DNA of 6,044 bases from CAYXVU01 sp964468725 (GTDB lineage: Bacteria > Acidobacteriota > Blastocatellia > UBA7656), in the NCBI GenBank assembly GCA_964468725.1, contig CAYXVU010000311.1:1-6044 (forward strand), given 5' to 3'. Of the stretch, positions 1-5,371 are shown piece after piece. A model generated the notes under the pieces. That model was not told the origin of the DNA and made no database searches. It was given only the letters and a program-made list of their open reading frames with translations. The translations under genes and the position numbers were made by a program. The stretch's first letter is position 1. Each line of letters starts with the position of its first letter.

Positions 1-509
1 AAGAGAACGAGTACATCTTCAGCTTCACCGACCCGAATCTGTTCAAGTATCCGTTCGCCTATCTTTGCGAAGTCGCCTTCATGGAATTGAGCGAGCAGGA
101 GATTCAAGGATTGCGCGAGTACTTGCTGCGCGGCGGTTTCATTTTAGTAGACGATTTTCGGGAAGAGGACTATTACCGGGCGGGCGTTCACCCGTTGCAA
201 AACCTCTTTCGCTACCTCAAACTCGCGTTGCCGGAGCCGGAGTACGAGCCCAAACAACTCGATCTGTCGCATCCGATTTTCAACTGCTTCTTTTCGATCA
301 AGTCGTTGGAGATGCGGTCGTATGGGCGGAATAAGGCAGAGTTTTGGGGCATCGAAAATAAACAGGGTCGCTTGATGATGATCATCAATTACAACAACGA
401 CGTGAGCGACTATTGGCAGTGGTCAAACGATCCCTTCCAGCCTATCGAAGACACCAATACCGCCTACAAATTCGGCGTCAATTATGTCTTCTACGCGCTG
501 ACGCATTAG
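1..509 (+). CDS. DUF4159 domain-containing protein, C-terminal part (5' end outside window)
   Basis: The reading frame is open from position 3 to the TAG at 507-509, giving 168 residues; the N-terminus lies outside the window. An internal ATG at position 81 is not the likely start, because the residues before it (including FTDPNLFKYPF and LCEVAF) continue the family pattern. Features typical of DUF4159 are visible: the segment LREYLLRGGFILVDDF early in the fragment, a central LDLSHPIFNCFF, a stretch GRLMMIINYNNDVSDYW, and the C-terminal NYVFYALTH. DUF4159 is a poorly characterised domain related to glutamine-amidotransferase-like folds, usually in exported or envelope proteins of about 250-300 aa; no enzyme activity is established to my knowledge. 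A signal peptide cannot be checked here. The MoxR gene begins 46 nt downstream on the same strand, and this protein often neighbours MoxR and DUF58 genes, which supports a shared operon. The family call is confident; the molecular role is unknown. Confidence 0.85.
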   Translation, partial: ENEYIFSFTDPNLFKYPFAYLCEVAFMELSEQEIQGLREYLLRGGFILVDDFREEDYYRAGVHPLQNLFRYLKLALPEPEYEPKQLDLSHPIFNCFFSIKSLEMRSYGRNKAEFWGIENKQGRLMMIINYNNDVSDYWQWSNDPFQPIEDTNTAYKFGVNYVFYALTH

Positions 510-546
510 AGCCAGTGGAGTAACCTCGCGCAACAATTTTTTGATT

Positions 547-550
547 GGAG
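547..550 (+). promoter_or_regulatory. Shine-Dalgarno site GGAG deciding the MoxR start
   Basis: GGAG at 547-550 lies 5 nt before the ATG at 556, a good spacing for a ribosome binding site. An in-frame TTG at 541 would place this motif inside the coding region, so ATG 556 is the better start. Confidence 0.65.
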
Positions 551-555
551 TCAGA

Positions 556-1578
556 ATGGCTATAGAACCCGCTGCATTTGTCAGAGAAGACGAACTGTTA
601 GACCGCTTGGCAAGCGCCCGCACACAAATCCTCGAACAGGTACGCAAGGTCATCATCGGACAAAACGAAGTCGTAGACCAGTTTTTACTCTCGTTGTTTG
701 TCGGTGGCCACGCGTTGGTGACAGGCGTGCCGGGGCTGGCCAAGACGTTACTAATTCGCACCGTTGCGAACGTGTTAGACCTCTCTTTCAAGCGCATACA
801 ATTCACGCCCGACTTGATGCCCTCCGACATCACCGGAACCGAAGTCATCGAAGAGAATCGCTCGACAGGCCACCGCCAACTCGTCTTCATTCGCGGGCCG
901 CTGTTTGCCAACATCATCCTTGCGGACGAAATCAATCGCACGCCGCCGAAGACCCAATCAGCGTTGCTCGAGGCCATGCAAGAAGGCACGGTCACCGTAC
1001 AGGGCAGCACCTACGACTTGCCGAAACCGTTTTACGTGATGGCGACGCAGAACCCCATCGAAATGGAAGGCACCTATCCGCTGCCGGAAGCGCAACTGGA
1101 TCGCTTCATGTTCAACATCAATATCGGCTACCTGAACGAAGACGATGAAGTCGAAGTCGTCAGCCAGACGACCTCCGTGCAGGATTTCAACTTTGACCGC
1201 AACGTATCGGGCGATGACATTCTGGCTTTTCAGCGATTGATCCGCCGCGTGCCTGCCGCCGAGTCGGTGACCCGCTATGCGGTGCAACTGGTCAGCGCCA
1301 GTCGCCCGGTCAACGAGCACGCGCCGGACTTTATTAAGAAATGGGCGACCTGGGGCGCCTCGCTGCGCGCCTCGCAGTTTTTGATTCTCGGCGGCAAAGC
1401 GCGCGCCGTGATGCATGGGCGCTATAACGTTTCGGTGGAAGATGTGAAGGCGTTGGCCTATCCGGTCTTGCGCCACCGCATCTTGCTGAACTTCCATGCC
1501 GAATCCGAACGCATCAAAGCCGACGATGTGATCAAACGGCTCATTGAAACCGTGCCGGAGCCGAAGTCCGGCTTGTAA
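556..1578 (+). CDS. MoxR-family AAA+ ATPase
   Basis: A complete 340-residue protein, normal length for the family. It carries the ATPase signatures in order: Walker A GVPGLAKT (57-64), Walker B IILADE (120-125) running into INRTPPKTQSALLEAMQEG, sensor 1 ATQNPIE (163-169), the arginine-finger region EAQLDRF (R183), and sensor 2 WGASLRASQ (R271) in the C-terminal lid. MoxR proteins are cytoplasmic ring-forming ATPases believed to act as chaperones that remodel or activate partner proteins, often those with VWA domains. The DUF58 gene 12 nt downstream encodes such a partner. The ATG at 556 is chosen because GGAG lies 5 nt before it. One small oddity is Leu at 270, where the common sensor 2 version is GASPR. 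The gene ends in TAA directly followed by an in-frame TGA (1576-1581), a tandem stop. The family assignment is near certain; the specific target is not known. Confidence 0.96.
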   Translation: MAIEPAAFVREDELLDRLASARTQILEQVRKVIIGQNEVVDQFLLSLFVGGHALVTGVPGLAKTLLIRTVANVLDLSFKRIQFTPDLMPSDITGTEVIEENRSTGHRQLVFIRGPLFANIILADEINRTPPKTQSALLEAMQEGTVTVQGSTYDLPKPFYVMATQNPIEMEGTYPLPEAQLDRFMFNINIGYLNEDDEVEVVSQTTSVQDFNFDRNVSGDDILAFQRLIRRVPAAESVTRYAVQLVSASRPVNEHAPDFIKKWATWGASLRASQFLILGGKARAVMHGRYNVSVEDVKALAYPVLRHRILLNFHAESERIKADDVIKRLIETVPEPKSGL

Positions 1579-1590
1579 TGACAATTAAAT

Positions 1591-2502
1591 ATGGCGCAAA
1601 TGACGACACCCGCAATCGGCACACGCTTTTTATCGCCCACCGTTTTGGCGCGCATCGGGTCGCTCGAATTGATCGCGCGTTCAGTGGTCGAAGGCTTCAT
1701 CTCCGGTCTGCATCGTTCGCCGCACCTCGGGTTTTCGACCGACTTCGCCGAACATCGTCAATACATGCCCGGTGACGACCTGCGCCACCTCGATTGGAAA
1801 CTGCTGGCGCGCACCGACCGCCTCTACATCAAAAAGTATCAAGGCGACACCAATACACAGGTGCATGTGCTGTTGGACGCCAGCGCCTCGATGAGCTATG
1901 CCAGCGATGCGGTGTCGAAGCTGCAATACGCCCAATATCTCGCCGCCTCGCTTTCGTATTTGTGCGTGCGCCAACACGACCCGGTAGGGTTGGTGATCTT
2001 CGATGAAGAGGTCATTGACCACGTGCCGCCGCGTTCGGTTTCAGGGCACTTGCGAACCGTGCTCGGCATGATTGATCGCATCAAAGCGGGGCGCGGCACG
2101 GCGCTCTCCGAACAACTGCATCGCACGGCGGAGCTGCTCACGCGGCGCGGCGTCATCGTCTTGATTTCGGACCTGTACGACGAACCGTCCCGCCTCATCG
2201 AAGGGCTGGAGCATCTGCGCTTTCAAGGCAACGATGTGATCGTCTTTCAGGTCTACGATAAGCAAGAACTCGATTTCAACTTCAAAGAGCCCTTCATCTT
2301 TGAAGATGCCGAGACTGAAGAGCAGATGCACATCTTTCCCGATGTCGTGCGCGATGAATATCTGCGCGCCGTCCGCGCGCACGTCGGCGCGCTCAAAGAG
2401 GGGGCGGCGCGCAATCGCATTGATTACGAATTGCTGAAGACTTCCGAACCGCTCGATGCTGCCCTCTTCTCTTACCTCGCCCGCCGCTCGCATTTGGGAT
2501 GA
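1591..2502 (+). CDS. DUF58 domain protein with von Willebrand factor A-like fold
   Basis: A complete 303-residue protein. The DUF58 signature is at about 58-86, with YMPGDDLRHLDWKLLARTD then LYIKKYQGD. A VWA-like domain follows: strand VHVLLDASASM carries the metal-site motif DxSxS (D96, S98, S100), with probable further ligands T170 (GRGTAL) and D194 (LISDLYD). All expected MIDAS positions appear intact, so metal-dependent protein binding is plausible. No signal peptide or membrane segment is evident, so it is probably cytoplasmic. It follows the MoxR gene by 12 nt in the same frame, and MoxR/DUF58 pairs are widespread; the inferred role is as the MoxR partner. No clear ribosome binding site precedes ATG 1591, and ATG 1600 is an alternative start three codons in; translation may depend on coupling to the upstream gene. 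The gene is followed by a long repeat-rich gap, so it seems to end the operon. Confidence 0.95.
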   Translation: MAQMTTPAIGTRFLSPTVLARIGSLELIARSVVEGFISGLHRSPHLGFSTDFAEHRQYMPGDDLRHLDWKLLARTDRLYIKKYQGDTNTQVHVLLDASASMSYASDAVSKLQYAQYLAASLSYLCVRQHDPVGLVIFDEEVIDHVPPRSVSGHLRTVLGMIDRIKAGRGTALSEQLHRTAELLTRRGVIVLISDLYDEPSRLIEGLEHLRFQGNDVIVFQVYDKQELDFNFKEPFIFEDAETEEQMHIFPDVVRDEYLRAVRAHVGALKEGAARNRIDYELLKTSEPLDAALFSYLARRSHLG

Positions 2503-2513
2503 GTCAGGTTATC

Positions 2514-2562
2514 AGTTCGAAGTTCGAAAGCTGAAGGTTGAAGGTCAAGATTAAAGATTGAA
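2514..2562 (+). repeat. Degenerate tandem heptamer array, purine-leaning on + strand
   Basis: Seven consecutive 7-nt units fit exactly from 2514 to 2562. The first two are identical (AGTTCGA); the rest diverge (AAGCTGA, AGGTTGA, AGGTCAA, GATTAAA, GATTGAA). The constant period with base drift suggests an old slipped-strand or repeat-spread array rather than coding sequence. It begins 12 nt after the DUF58 stop codon. Confidence 0.65.
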
Positions 2563-2572
2563 AAGCATGGCC

Positions 2573-2585
2573 TTGCCGCAGGCAA
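2573..2585. repeat. Short palindrome between the two heptamer arrays
   Basis: TTGCC (2573-2577) and GGCAA (2581-2585) are separated by GCA and can form a 5-bp hairpin. It lies in the ~55-nt core separating the purine array from the pyrimidine array. There is no T-run after it, so it is not a standard terminator. Confidence 0.4.
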
Positions 2586-2618
2586 ACAGATGAGACACGG
2601 TCGCCGCCTCTCTTTATC

Positions 2619-2665
2619 CCTTCACCCTTTCATCCCTTCGTCCCTTCACCCGCTCATCCCATCAC
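2619..2665 (-). repeat. Pyrimidine-rich tandem array of 7-9 nt units
   Basis: Units begin with CC and end in AC, TC or similar: CCTTCAC (2619), CCTTTCATC (2626), CCTTCGTC (2635), CCTTCAC (2643), CCGCTCATC (2650), CCATCAC (2659). The surrounding stretch from about 2606 to 2666 is strongly pyrimidine-biased. Read on the - strand it gives GAAGGG/TGAAGG-like units resembling the purine array at 2514-2562, so the two arrays are roughly inverted copies of one repeat type. Confidence 0.6.
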
Positions 2666-2730
2666 CGGAGGAAGGCAAGAATTCAGCAAGGGAGATGATG
2701 CGGCTGCGCTGCTTCCCGATTCATTCTAAG

Positions 2731-2757
2731 TTCCTCGAATTCCTCGAATTCCCTGAA
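2731..2757. repeat. Three tandem 9-mers (TTCCTCGAA)
   Basis: TTCCTCGAA occurs at 2731-2739 and again at 2740-2748, followed by the variant TTCCCTGAA at 2749-2757. The period is an exact 9 nt, different from the 7-nt arrays upstream. On the - strand a frame through it would read Glu-Phe-Glu repeats, which is a by-product of the repeat and not evidence for a protein. Confidence 0.7.
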
Positions 2758-2868
2758 TGCCTTCATCCCGTTCGGTCGCCCTTTCTGGCGATCATCGGCG
2801 GGCTGCGCTATCCTGTCTCTTGTCGCCGGACATCTCATACCGAAGGGCAAAACAAAATGAGAGCTGTT

Positions 2869-2936
2869 GGTTGAGCAGCGGTCTTTGACCGCCACCCTTT
2901 TGTACGAGGACGGCGGTCAGAGACCGCCGCTCAACC
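2869..2936. repeat. 25-bp imperfect inverted repeat with palindromic arms (REP-like)
   Basis: The left arm (2869-2893) and right arm (2912-2936) are reverse complements at 23 of 25 positions around an 18-nt spacer (2894-2911). Each arm is itself a small palindrome: GCGGTC-TTT-GACCGC on the left and GGCGGTC-AGA-GACCGCC on the right. The element could therefore form one long hairpin or a pair of smaller ones. No T-run follows on either strand, which argues against a simple intrinsic terminator. It ends 50 nt before the peptidase start codon. The form resembles REP/BIME-type or miniature mobile palindromes; whether it is multi-copy cannot be seen here. Confidence 0.75.
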
Positions 2937-2960
2937 GGATCACTTTGGTTCGCAACTCGG

Positions 2961-2966
2961 TATAAC
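2961..2966 (+). promoter_or_regulatory. Possible -10 element for the S46 peptidase gene
   Basis: TATAAC at 2961-2966 resembles a sigma-70 -10 hexamer and sits 20 nt before the ATG. No good -35 box lies at the right distance (the 2938-2943 position reads GATCAC). The site is weakly supported and would give a very short leader. Confidence 0.22.
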
Positions 2967-2986
2967 TTTTCAAGTAAGGTGCAACC

Positions 2987-5059
2987 ATGAAAAAACTATT
3001 CGCTCTTATCATCATCGCTTCGTGCCTAACCCTTGTGCCTGCGCCGCGCGCCGACGAAGGCATGTGGACGTTTGACAATCCGCCGCGCAAGCAGTGGAGA
3101 GAGAAGTATAACTTCGAGCCTTCTGATGCGTGGCTTGAGCATGTGCGATTGGCTTCAGCGCGACTCAATGACGGAGCCTGCGGCGGTTTCGTTTCGCCCA
3201 ACGGCTTACTCGCTACCAACCAGCACGTCGCTTCGGGGCAGCTGGCAAAACTCTCGACCGCCGAGCGCAATTTGACCAAAGAGGGTTTTTACGCGCCGAC
3301 CAAAGAGCAAGAAGCCAAATGCCCCGATCTTGAAGTCAATGTCTTGGTAGCCTACGAGGATGTGACCGCGCGCGTCAAAGCTGCTGTCAGAGCGGGCGCA
3401 ACCGATCAAGCCGCCGAAGGGCAACGGCGTGCTGAAATCGCTAAGATCGAAAAAGAATCGAGCGACAAGACCGGCTTGCGCTCCGATGTGGTCAAGCTCT
3501 ACAGCGGCGGCGAATACTGGCTCTATCGCTATAAAAAATATACGGACGTGCGGCTGGTCTTTGCGGCAGAAGAGCAGATCGCTTTTTTCGGCGGCGACTA
3601 TGACAACTTTACTTACCCGCGCCATGATTTGGATGTCACGTTTCTGCGGGTCTACGAAAACGGTCGCCCGGCGCAGACGCCGCATTACTTCAAATGGTCG
3701 GCAAAAGGGCCTGCCGAGGGCGAGTTCGTCATCGCTTCGGGCACGCCCGGTTCGACCAATCGCTTATTGACTGTAGCGCAGATTCAATATCAACGTGACA
3801 CCGGCAACCCGCTTCAGAAAAAGGTGTGGATGACGCTGCGTGATGCGTTAGCGCGATACGGCAAGACCGGCAGTGAAGCCGCGCGGCGCGCCGGTGATCG
3901 TATCCGTTCATTCGACAATTCGCTCAAACGCTTGGTCGGTCAGCAAGACGGTTTGCTCAATCCGAAAATTTTCAATAAGAAGGTCGAACAAGAGAAGGCT
4001 CTGCGCGCGGCGGTGGCGGCAAAGGCGGAACTCGCGCGCGCCTATGGCGATGTTTGGGACAGAGTGGCTGCGGCACAAAACGCGCTGCCTGCCATGGATC
4101 AGCGAATCACCTTCTCAACATTTGCGCCGTCGCGGCTCGGCAATCTGGCTTCGACGATTGTGCGCTTTGTCGAAGAGACGGCGAAGCCCAACGATCAACG
4201 CTACGAAGAATTCCGCGATTCGCGTTTGGAATCGCTCAAACTCACGCTCTTTTCTGCTGCGCCCATCTACACAGACATGGAAGAGGCACTGCTCGCCGCT
4301 TGGCTTGAGGAGGCGCAAAAGACGCTCGGGGCAAATGACCCCTTCGTCAAAGCTGCGCTCAACGGCTCCAGCCCTGCGGCAGTCGCCAAAGCCGCCATCA
4401 GCGGCACGAAGCTCACGGATGTCAGCGCCCGCAAAGCGTTGGTGAACGGCGGCGCAACCGCCGTCGCGCAATCGGATGATCCGTTGTTGGCATTGGCGCG
4501 TAGGGTCGAGCCGGTAATTCGTGAGTTGCGCGCCTGGCGCGAAGAGAAGATCATCAGCGTCGAAACCAGCGCCGGACAGAGGCTCGCCGAAGCCCGCTTC
4601 GCCGTGTATGGCAAGACCGCCTACCCGGATGCAACCTTCAGTCTGCGCATCAGCTACGGCAGAGTGTTGGGTTACGAAGAAGACACAACGCGGGTGCCTT
4701 ACAAGACCACCTTTCACGGGCTCTATGATCGGGCGCAGAGTTTCGACTTCAAGCCGCCGTATGATTTGCCGCAGCGGTACGCCGAAGGCAAAGACCGACT
4801 CGATCTGTCAACGCCCTTGAACTTCGTCTACACGGCGGACACCATCGGCGGCAACTCCGGCAGCCCGGTCATCAATCGCAATGGCGAGCTGGTCGGCTTG
4901 AACTTTGACAGCAACATTCAGAAGTTGCCGAATCGGTATCTCTACATTGATGAAGAAGAGGGCAGCCGCGCCGTCGCCGTTCACAGCGCGGCGGTCATCG
5001 AAGCCTTGCGCAAACTCTACGGCGCAGAGAAACTGGTTGACGAGTTGCTCGGACGGTGA
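2987..5059 (+). CDS. Secreted S46 family serine peptidase (dipeptidyl-peptidase 7/11-like)
   Basis: A complete 690-residue protein, close to the usual ~700-720 of the family. AAGG at 2976-2979 precedes the ATG by 7 nt. Residues 1-22 form a signal peptide (MKK, hydrophobic core, probable cut after PRA), followed by the family hallmark DEGMW (23-27). The trypsin-like core is split: the catalytic His is H80 in LLATNQHVA, the Asp D216 in FGGDYDNFTYPRHDLD, and the Ser S624 in GGNSGSP. The intervening region, about 270-540, is the helical insertion that makes S46 enzymes exopeptidases. Residues expected to hold the substrate N-terminus look kept (N207, R212, N311, D641). S46 enzymes remove dipeptides from peptide N-termini outside the cytoplasm, so a role in peptide scavenging is likely. 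Oddities: TNQHV replaces the common TNHHC, DNFTY replaces DNWTW, and the specificity position (Gly in DPP7, Arg in DPP11) appears to be S642. Mature cysteines are only C65 and C112. The gene stands alone between two long gaps. Confidence 0.94.
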   Translation: MKKLFALIIIASCLTLVPAPRADEGMWTFDNPPRKQWREKYNFEPSDAWLEHVRLASARLNDGACGGFVSPNGLLATNQHVASGQLAKLSTAERNLTKEGFYAPTKEQEAKCPDLEVNVLVAYEDVTARVKAAVRAGATDQAAEGQRRAEIAKIEKESSDKTGLRSDVVKLYSGGEYWLYRYKKYTDVRLVFAAEEQIAFFGGDYDNFTYPRHDLDVTFLRVYENGRPAQTPHYFKWSAKGPAEGEFVIASGTPGSTNRLLTVAQIQYQRDTGNPLQKKVWMTLRDALARYGKTGSEAARRAGDRIRSFDNSLKRLVGQQDGLLNPKIFNKKVEQEKALRAAVAAKAELARAYGDVWDRVAAAQNALPAMDQRITFSTFAPSRLGNLASTIVRFVEETAKPNDQRYEEFRDSRLESLKLTLFSAAPIYTDMEEALLAAWLEEAQKTLGANDPFVKAALNGSSPAAVAKAAISGTKLTDVSARKALVNGGATAVAQSDDPLLALARRVEPVIRELRAWREEKIISVETSAGQRLAEARFAVYGKTAYPDATFSLRISYGRVLGYEEDTTRVPYKTTFHGLYDRAQSFDFKPPYDLPQRYAEGKDRLDLSTPLNFVYTADTIGGNSGSPVINRNGELVGLNFDSNIQKLPNRYLYIDEEEGSRAVAVHSAAVIEALRKLYGAEKLVDELLGR

Positions 5060-5247
5060 GCGTCATAGCAAGCGGTTATCTGTTAGGACGGTTCACACGG
5101 ATGAGATGCCCGGAGAAGTCAGTGTAGGATTTAAGAGCCTTGCGTATCCGGTTTTGCTGAGTGAAATCAGGATCAGACGTGCAGACGATAATGCCTGTGT
5201 GACGAGGCTTTGTGTTGTGCAGTCGAACAAAGTGTTTACGGTTCAGA

Positions 5248-5292
5248 GACAGCCACAGGATCGCTGAGTGAGAATTGATTTCGATGGCTGTC
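5248..5292 (+). repeat. 8-bp inverted repeat in leader of the 199-aa gene
   Basis: GACAGCCA (5248-5255) and TGGCTGTC (5285-5292) are perfect reverse complements separated by 29 nt. It may be a hairpin in the mRNA leader or a protein-binding dyad; no function can be assigned. Confidence 0.35.
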
Positions 5293-5297
5293 AGGGC

Positions 5298-5327
5298 AGA
5301 GGGCTGCGCCGAGAAGAGGCACCCTCT
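5298..5327 (+). repeat. Bulged hairpin upstream of the 199-aa gene
   Basis: AGAGGG (5298-5303) pairs with CCCTCT (5322-5327), and beyond a one-base bulge TGC (5305-5307) pairs with GCA (5319-5321). A competing small stem CTTGC (5326-5330) / GCAAG (5343-5347) overlaps its 3' side. No T-run follows, so termination is unlikely. Confidence 0.3.
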
Positions 5328-5371
5328 TGCCGTAAGTCAGCCGCAAGCAGGGAACCACAAAGAGAAATATC

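Larger units (their letters stand above)
2503..2986. other. 484-nt repeat-rich intergenic region
   Basis: No convincing gene lies here: the short open frames on both strands are built from repeat units, lack ribosome binding sites and match no family I know. The region contains two heptamer-like arrays of opposite strand sense around a short core, three tandem 9-mers, and a long inverted repeat close to the peptidase gene; each is listed separately. No hairpin followed by a T-run is visible after the DUF58 stop, so the operon's terminator cannot be placed. Confidence 0.8.
5060..5371. other. 312-nt intergenic region without a gene
   Basis: No credible coding sequence or clear promoter is seen. 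The only open + strand frame of note is the tail of a frame overlapping the peptidase gene and has no family features. No T-run hairpin follows the peptidase stop. The right half contains small inverted repeats (5248-5292 and 5298-5327) that may belong to the leader of the next gene. Confidence 0.7.

Noticed and set aside
423..1584. Long open frames on the - strand opposite the DUF4159 and MoxR genes
   Set aside because: They are antisense shadows of strongly recognised + strand genes, and their translations show no family motifs.
2514..2665. CRISPR array
   Set aside because: Units are only 7-9 nt with no unique spacers, and no cas genes are present.
2590..2895. Small open frames on both strands in the intergenic region (94 aa on +, 70 aa on -)
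   Set aside because: They consist of translated repeats (Ser/His/Pro-rich or Glu/Phe-rich), lack ribosome binding sites and overlap each other.
2869..2936. Intrinsic terminator for the DUF58 operon
   Set aside because: The stem is long but no T-run follows on either strand, and it lies over 350 nt after the DUF58 stop.
2947..2960. tRNA T-loop-like GGTTCG
   Set aside because: No matching acceptor, anticodon or D-arm structure surrounds it.
4115..4717. 200-aa - strand open frame within the peptidase gene
   Set aside because: It is antisense to the helical domain of the S46 protein, a typical shadow in GC-rich coding sequence.
5154..5192. Promoter with TTGCTG and GATAAT before the 199-aa gene
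   Set aside because: The spacer is 27 nt, far longer than the usual 16-18.
4905..5267. 120-aa + strand open frame extending past the peptidase stop
   Set aside because: Most of it is out-of-frame within the peptidase gene, and the extension has no recognisable features or start site.
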